Positions 1 through 7,973 of a stretch of 64,000 nucleotides of DNA are shown in pieces (position 1 is the stretch's first letter; each line of letters begins with the position of its first letter). Made by a program: the position numbers and the translations under genes. Below the pieces are notes generated by a model that saw only the letters and a program-made list of their open reading frames with translations, was not told where the DNA came from and searched no databases. Origin of the DNA: Vibrio parahaemolyticus (GTDB lineage Bacteria > Pseudomonadota > Gammaproteobacteria > Enterobacterales > Vibrionaceae); the NCBI RefSeq assembly GCF_900460535.1, contig NZ_UHIL01000002.1, positions 1 through 64,000 on the forward strand, written 5' to 3'.

Positions 1-1129
1 CATCGGATTTCTCGCTTGAGATTTGTCCCCAGCGGCGCATTTGGGTCAGATACCAAATCGCATCGCTGTAGTACGGGTACGTGGCGTTATGACGGAAGAA
101 CACGTTGAAGTCTGGTACGTCTCGTTTGTCGCCTTTCTCGTATTCAAACGTGCCTGTCATTGAGTTGGCGATAACATCGGCATCAGCTCCCACATACTCG
201 CTCTTCGCCAACATCTTCACCGCTTCTTGGCGGTTGGCATTGTTGTTTTCATCCAACCAATGTGCCGCTCGAATCAGGGCTTTCACGACACGAATGTGCG
301 TGTTGGGGTTCTTTTCTGCCCATGCTTTGGACACACCAAACACTTTCTCTGGATTGTTCTTCCAGATTTCGTAATCGGTCACGACTGGCGTACCAATGCC
401 TTTGAATACGGCTTGCTGGTTCCATGGTTCGCCGACGCAGTACCCTTTGATTGTGCCCGCTTCCATTGTGGCTGGCATTTGTGGTGGCGGTGTAACACTC
501 AAAAGAACGTCAGCATCCAATTGACCACTGTTATCGCCTGAGTCTGGTGCATAAAAACCTGGATGAATCCCACCAGCAGCAAGCCAATAACGCAACTCGT
601 AATTGTGAGTAGAAACAGGAAACACCATGCCCATATTGAATGACTTGCCCTTGTCGCGATAACTGTCAACGACGGGCTCCAACGAATCCGCTTTGATTGG
701 ATGTACAGGTTTGCCATCTGGCTGCTTTGGTATGTGTGGCTTCATCTGTTCCCACGTGTCATTGGAAACCGTGATTGCGTTGCCATTCAAATCCATGCTG
801 AACGCGGTAATCACTTCTGCTTTTGTTCCGATACCAATCGTCGCGCCCAACGGCTGCCCTGCCAGCATATGCGCGCCATCGAGTTCACCATCGATAACGC
901 GGTCCAACAGCACTTTCCAGTTTGCTTGCGCTTCGAGCGTGACGTATAACCCTTCGTCTTCAAAAAAGCCTTGCTCATAGGCAACCGCTAGCGGCGCCAT
1001 ATCGGTTAACTTAATAAAACCAAACTTCAGGTCTTCAATTTCTGGCTCACCCAACTCTGCCTTTGCGCTAACCGTGGTGATTACCGATAACGAAATTGCT
1101 GACACTTTCAGCATCGAACTCCATTTCAT
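1..1129 (-). CDS. nrtA: Nitrate/nitrite ABC transporter substrate-binding protein, NrtA/CmpA-like (3' end outside window)
   Basis: This is an open frame with no stop before the left edge, so the C-terminus is missing. The start ATG at 1129 follows a GGGAG ribosome-binding site. The first ~25 residues form a signal peptide ending around VSAKA, so the product is exported. The body reads as the NrtA/CmpA/SsuA-type binding fold: [19 protein letters not shown] near the start, then a glycine-rich stretch around [19 protein letters not shown]. In this family the protein captures nitrate or nitrite in the periplasm for an NrtBC-type permease, which should lie to the left of the window. Because it is exported, it is more likely NrtA than the cytoplasmic sensor NasS. 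It lies downstream of nasT, behind a leader terminator. Exact ligand is inferred. Confidence 0.85.
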   Translation of the reverse strand, partial: MKWSSMLKVSAISLSVITTVSAKAELGEPEIEDLKFGFIKLTDMAPLAVAYEQGFFEDEGLYVTLEAQANWKVLLDRVIDGELDGAHMLAGQPLGATIGIGTKAEVITAFSMDLNGNAITVSNDTWEQMKPHIPKQPDGKPVHPIKADSLEPVVDSYRDKGKSFNMGMVFPVSTHNYELRYWLAAGGIHPGFYAPDSGDNSGQLDADVLLSVTPPPQMPATMEAGTIKGYCVGEPWNQQAVFKGIGTPVVTDYEIWKNNPEKVFGVSKAWAEKNPNTHIRVVKALIRAAHWLDENNNANRQEAVKMLAKSEYVGADADVIANSMTGTFEYEKGDKRDVPDFNVFFRHNATYPYYSDAIWYLTQMRRWGQISSEKSD

Positions 1130-1143
1130 TGGATTGCTCCCAT

Positions 1144-1178
1144 AAAAAAAGCGCTACTACTCCGAAGAGCAGTAGCGC
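1144..1178 (-). terminator. Intrinsic terminator in the nrtA leader (attenuator)
   Basis: On the minus strand an 8-bp perfect stem (GCGCTACT/AGTAGCGC), extended inward by CTC/GAG around a TTCG tetraloop, is followed at once by seven T residues. The T-tract ends only 14 nt before the nrtA ATG, so this is a leader terminator and not the end of another gene. A smaller TTGC/GCAA stem-loop lies just upstream in the transcript (1181-1195). This position matches attenuators controlled by ANTAR antiterminators of the NasR/NasT type. Confidence 0.85.
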
Positions 1179-1250
1179 CGTTGCTAAGTCTGCAATTACC
1201 GCCATTGATAATTGAGATAAGCGATTCAACAATAAACCCGTTCTAACTAA

Positions 1251-1267
1251 TCCAATTACTGTGCCAA
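1251..1267 (-). promoter_or_regulatory. Weak sigma-54-like element upstream of nrtA
   Basis: Minus strand reads TTGGCAC, five bases, then TTGGA. The -24 half matches consensus. The -12 half lacks the usual GC (TTGCA/T), so activity is uncertain. It lies about 70-75 nt upstream of the leader terminator hairpin, a sensible distance for a leader RNA. Confidence 0.35.
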
Positions 1268-1394
1268 CTAATTTTTCACTTTAAATACAGCAAATTAGAG
1301 TTGACCCTAGTTACCAAACAATTGTATTTGCTTACTGTTAGTGCAACACGCACCACGGTAGAATTTTCACCATAACTCCAAAGTAGTAGAGAAG

Positions 1395-1976
1395 TTAATC
1401 AATTAGTTGCAATGCGGTAATCAGGTTCTTCGCAACTTGAGTAAGCGTTTGACTCGATTGCATTGCAGAGTTTCGCATTGCTTTGTACGCGTGTTCCTCA
1501 TCTACATTGTGCACTTTCATCAATAAGCCTTTGGCTTTTTCCACCAGCTTTCGCTCTTCAATCTTGTTCGTCAGCGATTCAATTTCTGAATTCATTCTCT
1601 CGAACCGCTCACGTACCAAGGTTGCGTGGTCAATCCAAGGTTGAAGAGCAAACTCAGTATCATTAGGCATCAACACATAATCCATTTGGCTTGATAACCG
1701 ATTGATATCATTAGAAGATAGTTGCTTTAGCACGATAAGAAGTGGTACCGATTTTTGTCGGCAGTAATCGACGATCAAACGCAGCTCTGCGGTTGGCTGC
1801 TGCCATCCAACCACAACTCTTGCCGATGGCTCTCTCCGTATCAGCGTTTCTAGCTGTGCCAATTGGCTACCGATGATGTTGTCGTAATCTTTGCTCAATA
1901 AGCCGGACAATCGAGCTTGCTCTTGAAGGCTGTCACAGCAGACGATAATGGGTGTTTTTGACGTTGATTGAGTCAT
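1395..1976 (-). CDS. nasT: NasT-type ANTAR-domain RNA-binding antiterminator
   Basis: About 193 residues. The N-terminal ~120 residues resemble a response-regulator receiver. The strand that normally ends in the phospho-acceptor Asp reads VVVGW here, so it is a pseudo-receiver. A helical linker follows, then a C-terminal ANTAR domain (about residues 135-190: KIEERKLVEKAKGLLMK, AYKAMRNSAM). In Klebsiella NasR and Azotobacter NasT, ANTAR domains bind leader RNA and prevent termination ahead of nitrate-assimilation genes. The window holds two such terminators, before nasA and nrtA. The start is taken at ATG 1976 because AAGGA lies six bases before it; an in-frame ATG at 1982 lacks a spaced site. 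The ribosome-binding site sits inside an inverted repeat. No NasS partner is visible. Confidence 0.9.
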   Translation of the reverse strand: MTQSTSKTPIIVCCDSLQEQARLSGLLSKDYDNIIGSQLAQLETLIRREPSARVVVGWQQPTAELRLIVDYCRQKSVPLLIVLKQLSSNDINRLSSQMDYVLMPNDTEFALQPWIDHATLVRERFERMNSEIESLTNKIEERKLVEKAKGLLMKVHNVDEEHAYKAMRNSAMQSSQTLTQVAKNLITALQLID

Positions 1977-2030
1977 GCACATTCCTTGTTAATATCTCAC
2001 TCACTAAAGGAGATAAAACAAGGAATGTGC
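1977..2030 (-). repeat. 14-bp perfect inverted repeat covering the nasT ribosome-binding site
   Basis: The arms 1977-1990 and 2017-2030 are perfect complements (GCACATTCCTTGTT against AACAAGGAATGTGC). Inside them TATCTC and GAGATA can extend the pairing. The 3' arm on the minus strand contains the AAGGA of nasT and ends directly before its ATG. No T-tract follows, so it is not an ordinary terminator. It lies 10 nt after the stop of the dienelactone hydrolase gene. A transcript reading through from upstream would fold and hide the nasT start. Confidence 0.75.
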
Positions 2031-2033
2031 CAA
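2017..2033 (-). promoter_or_regulatory. Sigma-54-like element overlapping the nasT inverted repeat
   Basis: Minus strand reads TTGGCAC, five bases, then TTGTT. The -24 half is consensus and the -12 half is imperfect. If active, transcription would begin about 2005, downstream of the 5' arm of the hairpin. Such a transcript could not form the RBS-hiding hairpin. Confidence 0.3.
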
Positions 2034-2039
2034 CTCCGA

Positions 2040-2954
2040 TTAACTGGCGATGAGATGTTCTTTGAAGAAAGCTAAGGTACGTTCCCAAGCAAGAGCCGCT
2101 TCCTCGGGTGCGTAACGTGCCGTTGAGTCGTTGTGGAAACCATGATTGACGTTTTCATACATCAAAGCTTGGTACTTCGCACCTGAAGCAATCAACTGCT
2201 GCTCGTACGAAGGCCAAGTGTCATTCACACGTTTATCCAACCCTGCGAAATGCAACATTAATGGGCCTTTCACTTGTTTTTGAATCTCTTCTGCAGCGGG
2301 TGTTCCATAAAAAGGTACGCCTGCATCGAGCTCATTTGGCATAACTGCCGCCAGCATATTGACGACATAACCACCAAAACAGAAACCAACCGCGCCAAGC
2401 TTGCCGTTTCCATGTTCGTGCTGTTTGATAAATTTAGCGGCCGCTATAAAGTCTTGCTCAATCTTGGCTCTGTCCATCTCTTTTTGCATTGCTCGCCCTT
2501 CATCATCATTTCCCGGATACCCACCTAACGGGTAGAGAGCATCGGGAGCAAAGGCGATAAAACCATCTTTCGCTAGTCGCCTCGCGACGTCTTTAATGTA
2601 AGGGTTGAGGCCACGGTTTTCATGAATCACCAAAACCGTTGGTGATTTGATGGTCTTTTTCTGAGGCATCACCAAGTAACCACGCCCTTCACCATGCCCA
2701 TTCGGCGACGAAAAGGTTTCGTACGTGGCTTTGATTTCAGGATCATTGAAGGAGACTTGCTCGGCAAGCGCGTAATTTGGTGTCAGTGCGTCAACCAGTG
2801 CGGTCATGCTAAACCCTAGCACCGCAAGGCCACCAAGCCGATTAAGAAATTCTCGGCGCGAGATCTTTCCGTGCGCGTATTCGTCGTACCAATCGAAGGC
2901 TTCTTGCGGGATGGGGTGAGCCGCCTTTTCACTTGACGTCGTGTGCTTTAGCAT
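2040..2954 (-). CDS. Dienelactone hydrolase family protein with twin-arginine signal
   Basis: About 304 residues with an alpha/beta-hydrolase fold. After a ~35-residue polar N-terminus comes SRREFLNRLGG, a good twin-arginine motif, followed by a hydrophobic stretch, so export or membrane anchoring by Tat is likely. The nucleophile is in GFCFGG (Cys, typical of dienelactone hydrolases), and a C-terminal His is in NHGFHND. It resembles the YghX family; the natural substrate is not known. Start ATG 2954 is chosen over 2969 because GAGGA lies correctly before it and within the longer reading. It is preceded by repeated GGTGAT/ATCACC elements and followed closely by the nasT hairpin. A role in nitrate use is not evident. 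Confidence 0.85.
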   Translation of the reverse strand: MLKHTTSSEKAAHPIPQEAFDWYDEYAHGKISRREFLNRLGGLAVLGFSMTALVDALTPNYALAEQVSFNDPEIKATYETFSSPNGHGEGRGYLVMPQKKTIKSPTVLVIHENRGLNPYIKDVARRLAKDGFIAFAPDALYPLGGYPGNDDEGRAMQKEMDRAKIEQDFIAAAKFIKQHEHGNGKLGAVGFCFGGYVVNMLAAVMPNELDAGVPFYGTPAAEEIQKQVKGPLMLHFAGLDKRVNDTWPSYEQQLIASGAKYQALMYENVNHGFHNDSTARYAPEEAALAWERTLAFFKEHLIAS

Positions 2955-2989
2955 TATCCATGTCCTCATTTCTTATCGAAAAGTAAACC

Positions 2990-3054
2990 CATCACCGCAA
3001 TGGTGATGTTTATGCTAACCAGCAAAGAGAGACTTGTGGTGATAAATTCATCAC
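2990..3054 (-). promoter_or_regulatory. Two GGTGAT/ATCACC palindromes upstream of the dienelactone hydrolase gene
   Basis: The first is CATCACC-5 nt-GGTGATG (2990-3008) and the second is GTGAT-6 nt-ATCAC (3039-3054). The two palindromes share the same half-site. They could be an operator pair, or the first could be a weak terminator for the nasA-cobA-trpD2 operon, since only a broken T-run follows it on the minus strand. Confidence 0.3.
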
Positions 3055-3125
3055 TGACGAGCATACACAAACAATAGATAAAGGATTCCGATCCAACAAC
3101 TTTGTATCGTTAGGCAGTCATGCAA

Positions 3126-4079
3126 TCAGTTTGCTGCGCAATACGACGCCCAGTACGAAAATGCACGTTCAAAAGCTTGTTCTCTGTCATGCATTTCAGC
3201 AAACAAGACAACCGCTATGGTAGCTAACACCGTGTTCGCCATTTGATTCATGTCGGTTTCTTCTGTACCAAATGGACAAGCCGTAGGCATTGGCACCTCT
3301 GACAGCATTTGCTCTGTCCAGTAGTGAGATGTCACGCCACTGGGTTGACTAAGCCATACTGTCTGGCTCACTTTCGGGTTGTATTCTGACTCACCCGACT
3401 GGCCTTTAAACGACACCACAGCATGCGCCGTTTGGCCAATTTCGCACTCGACTTCAGCATGGAGCTGCTGAAAACCAGGATGGAAGCTACCACGAATACC
3501 GACTGTCGCCTGCCCCGGGTTCAGTGCTCGAACCACGGTATTAATCGGCGTTCTAAGCCCATAACGATTCTTCCAACCGATCATGGTTTCTGCTTGCGGC
3601 GCAAACGCACTCAGCGGTAGATACACGATGTTTTGTGTTTCTAACACACGCTTTGCGTCTTCTGCTGATTCCGCTTTCTTGATAGCAAATTTGTCGAGGT
3701 AATCTTCTGCGTGTAAACGACCAGATTGGCGGTCGTGATAGCCGTGCATCAATACTTTATGACCGTTGTCAGCAAGGATTTTCGCTGCCAACAGGTGCCA
3801 AGGCTGACCTGCCGCCTCACGTTTGCCTGCGTAACATGGCCAGTCAATGTCTGCGCCAATGGCAGGCATGCGGGATTGGAATGCTTTCACAAAGCCAGCG
3901 ATTTCTTGTTGAGTCTCGTTCTGTACGCGGATCAGCATCAACAGCATTGCCATCTGATCGTCGTCGCACTCGCCGTTTAGGTATTCATCCATCACTCGAA
4001 ACGCTTGGTCAAAGTTAAGTGGTTTTCTACCACGCTCGCCACGACCAACTGTTCTGATACATTCCAAAATGCTGCTCAT
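3126..4079 (-). CDS. TrpD2/YbiB-like glycosyltransferase-fold protein
   Basis: 317 residues related to anthranilate phosphoribosyltransferase (glycosyl transferase family 3). It reads as the TrpD2 branch (E. coli YbiB), which does not make tryptophan and has been described as binding nucleic acid. Features seen: the helical N-terminal domain with FDQAFRVMDEYLNGECDDDQMAMLLMLIRVQNET, written here only as a landmark from residue 24, and a later NPGQATVGIRGSFHPG segment. Its ATG overlaps the cobA stop by four bases, so it is translationally coupled. The last gene of nasA-cobA-trpD2. Why a TrpD2 protein sits in a nitrate reductase operon is unknown. Confidence 0.85.
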   Translation of the reverse strand: MSSILECIRTVGRGERGRKPLNFDQAFRVMDEYLNGECDDDQMAMLLMLIRVQNETQQEIAGFVKAFQSRMPAIGADIDWPCYAGKREAAGQPWHLLAAKILADNGHKVLMHGYHDRQSGRLHAEDYLDKFAIKKAESAEDAKRVLETQNIVYLPLSAFAPQAETMIGWKNRYGLRTPINTVVRALNPGQATVGIRGSFHPGFQQLHAEVECEIGQTAHAVVSFKGQSGESEYNPKVSQTVWLSQPSGVTSHYWTEQMLSEVPMPTACPFGTEETDMNQMANTVLATIAVVLFAEMHDREQAFERAFSYWASYCAAN

Positions 4080-4981
4080 ATTCCCTCGAATTCCGTCACT
4101 GACTGTACGGTTTCTATTAGTTGTTCGCGCAGTTTGACAACTTCTCCCATCACAATCAATGCTGGGCTGATGCCTTTGAGTGTAATCGATAACTCATTGA
4201 GCTGATTGAGTTGGGTAACGTGCACTCGCTGTTGGGGGCTACAACCATGAGTGATGATCGCAACAGGGAAATCTTGGTTCAAACCAGCACCAATTAAACC
4301 GGTTTGTATATCTGTCGATTTTTCTAATCCCATGTAGAACACCAATGTTTGGCCGCTTTGCATCAGTTGGCTCCAAGCCTCAAATGCGCCCGTGACCACT
4401 TGCCCTGTTACAAAGGTAACGCTGCGAGCAATACCACGATGAGTCAGCGGAATCAAGCTATTTGCGGAACAACCAATCGCTGCAGTAATACCGGGGATGA
4501 CTTCATACGGAATCGCATGTTTGACTAGAGCTAACGCTTCTTCGCCACCTCGCCCAAACACAAACGGATCGCCTCCTTTCAGCCGAACAACACGTTTGCC
4601 TTGCTGAGCTAATGACACCATTAAACCGCAGATTTCTTCCTGGCCAATACTGGGTTGTCCGCATCGTTTTCCCACGTAAATCCAATCGGCTTGCGGCGAA
4701 GCCAACTCCAAAATATCTTTGTTAACCAGACGGTCGTACAGCAGCACCTCTGCTGACATAATTGCTTTCACTGCCTTCACCGTTAACAAGTCTGGATCGT
4801 GCGGGCCTGCTCCGACAATCGAGACAAAACCTTTGTGGTTCGCGTCGAGAGCTACGGATTGGTCTTCTAAAAGCTTGTTCAGTTTGCTTGCTTGGTCATG
4901 CCTAGAAAAGCGAGACGAGCGTTCTTGACTCTGGTCCGCTTGTCCTTTCTTAAACCAAGACTTTTGATAAGGCGCTTCCAT
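4076..4981 (-). CDS. cobA: Uroporphyrinogen-III C-methyltransferase
   Basis: 301 residues. It makes precorrin-2 from uroporphyrinogen III using two S-adenosylmethionine, the first committed step to sirohaem, the cofactor of assimilatory nitrite reductase. The methyltransferase domain begins near residue 50 with VSIVGAGPHDPDLLTVKA. It also contains VRLKGGDPFVFGRGGEE and the IPLTHRG segment. About 45 polar N-terminal residues precede the domain and are longer than usual. Start ATG 4981 follows GAGGA. A longer open frame overlapping nasA exists but lacks family similarity. It lies 20 nt after nasA and overlaps the next gene, so it is clearly in the nitrate-assimilation operon. Confidence 0.95.
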   Translation of the reverse strand: MEAPYQKSWFKKGQADQSQERSSRFSRHDQASKLNKLLEDQSVALDANHKGFVSIVGAGPHDPDLLTVKAVKAIMSAEVLLYDRLVNKDILELASPQADWIYVGKRCGQPSIGQEEICGLMVSLAQQGKRVVRLKGGDPFVFGRGGEEALALVKHAIPYEVIPGITAAIGCSANSLIPLTHRGIARSVTFVTGQVVTGAFEAWSQLMQSGQTLVFYMGLEKSTDIQTGLIGAGLNQDFPVAIITHGCSPQQRVHVTQLNQLNELSITLKGISPALIVMGEVVKLREQLIETVQSVTEFEGI

Positions 4982-5001
4982 GTGCTTATCCTCTTTGTGA
5001 C

Positions 5002-7665
5002 TTACTTTATTTGAATCGCCAGACTTTGCTGGTGCGCTTGCTGTTTGCCCTTTTGACGCTGATGGCTGTCGACCATTTGTTTGATTTGAGAAACGCACGA
5101 ACCACAGTTGGTACCGCATTTGAGTTTGTTTTGAAGTTGGGTCAGTGAAGTACAGTCTTGTTTCTCCATCGCGTCATGTATTTGTTTATCGGTGACGCGG
5201 AAACAACTACAGATCAGTTTGGCGCTGCTTTGCGATTGAGTGATGGTAAGCAGTTGCGATAGCTCCATCGGCTTGCCAATCAAGCCGGTAAAGTTGGTGT
5301 AGTCGGTTTGAATCGGTTCGCTAGACACCACCAAAACCGAACGAATGATACGAACGTCTCCAACAAGGTCGTAATCCACCGCTAGCCAACCTTGGGCAAT
5401 ATCTATCGCAATTCTGCGGCTCTTTTCCGTTCGACAAAGACTCTGCTTTTTTGGTCGTTTATCGTGCGCAAAGCGCCAGATGCCCAAATTACTTTCTGCT
5501 TGAAATGCGCTGTAGAGAAACTTGCTGGAATCAAACTGTGTCCCGATGAACATACCGTAGGTTTTTACCGCTGCGTCTTGCACTTCAACATAAGACGACT
5601 TAAACGCAGGTTGCCCGGAAATAGGGTCTTTTGCGCTGTTTACTATCGCGTTAACACTGCTTTCACCGCCATATCGACCCGCCCAGTGCATTGACATAAA
5701 CAGTTCTTGAAAACCAAGCCCATCGTCTATGGCTATTTTGGCATGAATGCTTGTATTTGAACTTGGTTGAAAGAGTTTCGCGAGTTGCCCTGCCTTCAAA
5801 CGATTTTGAGTGGCAGAGAGCGTGTTCATGTACACGGTTGGCTCCAACTCAGAGGCGGCTAGGTGTGCGATATGCCCTGTACGCGTCATGGTATGCCATT
5901 GGTCGCGTTGTCTACCCGTATTGAGCCACCAGCCTTTCGTTCTGGCTAAACGCTGTGGCGATTCGCGAGTTACTACAAACCGCGCTTTACCATCTGGGTG
6001 AGAATACACGCCATCGGAAAACGGTCGCTCACCGCCCCATTGGGTTGGCTGCCACTCTTCGTACTCTTGCTCATTCAAATTGGCATATTGAGACAGATCT
6101 AGCTTTAAAGGCGACTTCGTATTCATGCCTGTCATGGCAGCGTACTCGCAAAACACCTCGTGTTCAGAGTCAAAATCAAAACCATTCTTTGTCTCTTCTA
6201 AGGTGCATAATGCTTGCCCGACTTGGCTCACTGCCCACCAGTCCGATTTTGCCTCGCCGGGAGGGTTTTGGAACTGACGCTGTCTTGAAATCCGACGTTC
6301 AGAATTCGTCACCATCCCCTGTTTTTCACCCCATCCAGCCGCCGGAAGCAACAAGTCGGCATAACGCGCAACATCCGACTCTACGGTAATATCCGAGACA
6401 ATCACAAACGGACAGCGTTCTAGCGCCCTCTTAACAAACTGATTGTCTGGCAAAGAGACAACGGGGTTGGTCGCCATGATCCACAGAACTTTAATCTCAC
6501 CACGCTCAACCGCTTCAAACAGTTCAACCACTTTTAGCCCCGGTTTTGTAGCGATTTCTGGTGACTCCCAAAACGCTTGTACTTGTTGAATGGATTCGCC
6601 ATCAAACCCTCGGTGCACCGCTAATTGATTAGCTAAACCGCCAACTTCTCGCCCGCCCATTGCATTAGGTTGCCCGGTAATGGAAAACGGGCCACAGCCC
6701 ACCCTGCCAATTTTACCCGTTGCTAAATGCGCATTGATGATCGCATTGCCTTTATCGACACCATTTTCGGCTTGGTTAACCCCTTGGCAAAAAAGCGTAA
6801 TCGCAGTCGGGCTGTGGGCAAACCATTGGAAAAACGTTGTGAGTTTGTCTTGTGAAACGCCTACATCAGTTGCTAAATTAGTGACATCGTAACGTTGTTG
6901 AGTTACTTCTCTCGCTATCGCATCAAAGCCATCGGTATGAGATTGAATGTATTGAGAATCAATGCCTTGCTTTTCGATAAGAAACTTGAGCAGCCCATTA
7001 AAAAGAGACACATCCCCATCGTTTTTAATCGGTAGATGCAAATCGGCTTGCTGTGCTGTGACCGTTTCACGCGGGTCAATGACCACCAGCTTGAGATTAG
7101 GATTGTTCTCTCTCGCTTGTTGAATACGTCGAAATAAAACCGGGTGCGTCCAAGCGGTATTAGCACCACAAATTATCAATAGCTCAGTCTTATCTATGTC
7201 ATCGTAATTGACAGGAACGACATCTTCACCAAATGCTCGTACATGAGCCGCAACCGCCGAAGACATGCACAAACGGGAGTTAGTATCGATGTTAGCGCTG
7301 CCAACATAGCCTTTCATGAGTTTGTTGGCGACGTAATAGTCTTCCGTTAATAACTGACCTGACACATACATCGCGACGGAATCAGGCCCAAACTCCGCTT
7401 TAGCTTGATGGATCTTTTCAGCAATCATGTTTGTGGCTTGCGACCAGTGAATTTCTTTACCTTGTGGCCGCTCTTTGGTGACAAGCTTCGGATACAAAAG
7501 GCGTGATGGCATGTTCAAGCTTTCAGCCAACGCAACACCTTTCACACATAAGGCTCCCGCGTTCGCAGGATGGTTATCGTCCCCAATAATTCCTTTTGAG
7601 TTTACTTCAACCCCGCATCCTACCCCGCAATAAGGACAGGTCGTTTTTCTGCATCCTTGCGACAT
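5002..7665 (-). CDS. nasA: Assimilatory nitrate reductase catalytic subunit
   Basis: About 887 residues, a cytoplasmic molybdopterin (bis-MGD) enzyme reducing nitrate to nitrite. The N-terminal [4Fe-4S] cysteines are C10, C13, C17 and C40 (TTCPYCGVGCG...LCVKG). Molybdopterin oxidoreductase and dinucleotide-binding domains follow. At the C-terminus is a BFD-like [2Fe-2S] domain with LICSCFRV and KCGTNCGSCV. Start ATG 7665 follows AGGAGG; longer in-frame reading from 7734 would start inside the terminator hairpin and is rejected. First gene of nasA-cobA-trpD2, behind a sigma-54 promoter and a leader terminator. Nitrite reductase (nirBD) is not in the window. Confidence 0.97.
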   Translation of the reverse strand: MSQGCRKTTCPYCGVGCGVEVNSKGIIGDDNHPANAGALCVKGVALAESLNMPSRLLYPKLVTKERPQGKEIHWSQATNMIAEKIHQAKAEFGPDSVAMYVSGQLLTEDYYVANKLMKGYVGSANIDTNSRLCMSSAVAAHVRAFGEDVVPVNYDDIDKTELLIICGANTAWTHPVLFRRIQQARENNPNLKLVVIDPRETVTAQQADLHLPIKNDGDVSLFNGLLKFLIEKQGIDSQYIQSHTDGFDAIAREVTQQRYDVTNLATDVGVSQDKLTTFFQWFAHSPTAITLFCQGVNQAENGVDKGNAIINAHLATGKIGRVGCGPFSITGQPNAMGGREVGGLANQLAVHRGFDGESIQQVQAFWESPEIATKPGLKVVELFEAVERGEIKVLWIMATNPVVSLPDNQFVKRALERCPFVIVSDITVESDVARYADLLLPAAGWGEKQGMVTNSERRISRQRQFQNPPGEAKSDWWAVSQVGQALCTLEETKNGFDFDSEHEVFCEYAAMTGMNTKSPLKLDLSQYANLNEQEYEEWQPTQWGGERPFSDGVYSHPDGKARFVVTRESPQRLARTKGWWLNTGRQRDQWHTMTRTGHIAHLAASELEPTVYMNTLSATQNRLKAGQLAKLFQPSSNTSIHAKIAIDDGLGFQELFMSMHWAGRYGGESSVNAIVNSAKDPISGQPAFKSSYVEVQDAAVKTYGMFIGTQFDSSKFLYSAFQAESNLGIWRFAHDKRPKKQSLCRTEKSRRIAIDIAQGWLAVDYDLVGDVRIIRSVLVVSSEPIQTDYTNFTGLIGKPMELSQLLTITQSQSSAKLICSCFRVTDKQIHDAMEKQDCTSLTQLQNKLKCGTNCGSCVSQIKQMVDSHQRQKGKQQAHQQSLAIQIK

Positions 7666-7715
7666 TACGCCTCCTGCTATTGACCAACGCGACTTACAAA
7701 CCCAACCATGCGAGC

Positions 7716-7746
7716 AAAAAAAAAGCCTCTCCAAACTGGAGAGGCT
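7716..7746 (-). terminator. Intrinsic terminator in the nasA leader (attenuator)
   Basis: Minus strand: 9-bp perfect stem AGCCTCTCC/GGAGAGGCT with a five-base loop, followed by nine T residues. It ends 50 nt before the nasA ATG and lies about 100 nt downstream of the sigma-54 promoter, so it can only act within the nasA leader. Upstream in the leader a CATCG/CGATG stem with a six-base loop (7825-7840) and GCTCT/AGAGC can form; either may belong to the NasT target, but the loops do not clearly show the A1/G4 ANTAR pattern. Confidence 0.9.
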
Positions 7747-7854
7747 GCAATGCCTTTAACGCTGTAAGTACATTTTTAAAAAGTAATACCCTAACCCGCA
7801 TCTCCTCCTGCTCTGGAGAGCGGTCATCGAGTTAACGATGAACATTCTACAAAT

Positions 7855-7871
7855 AGCAAACAAAGTGCCAA
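7855..7871 (-). promoter_or_regulatory. Sigma-54 promoter of the nasA operon
   Basis: Minus strand reads TTGGCACTTTGTTTGCT, an exact match to TGGCAC-N5-TTGCW. Transcription should start near 7843, giving a leader of about 180 nt. This fits nitrogen control through NtrC/RpoN, with NasT acting later on the leader RNA. No enhancer site was identified with confidence. Confidence 0.85.
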
Positions 7872-7973
7872 TAATGAAAATGCTTTAATTACAAGGCATT
7901 ATGAAAAATGATGAACGGGGTATTTTTAAATCCGCACATTTTAAGTGCAGATTGGACTCATTTCTGTGCAGGC

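Noticed and set aside
1181..1195. TTGC/GCAA stem-loop as the ANTAR hexaloop target
   Set aside because: The loop has seven bases, not six with A1 and G4; left as a possible but unproven element.
7666..7734. Upstream in-frame start for nasA at 7734
   Set aside because: It lies inside the terminator hairpin and lacks a ribosome-binding site; the 7665 ATG follows AGGAGG and begins the conserved sequence.
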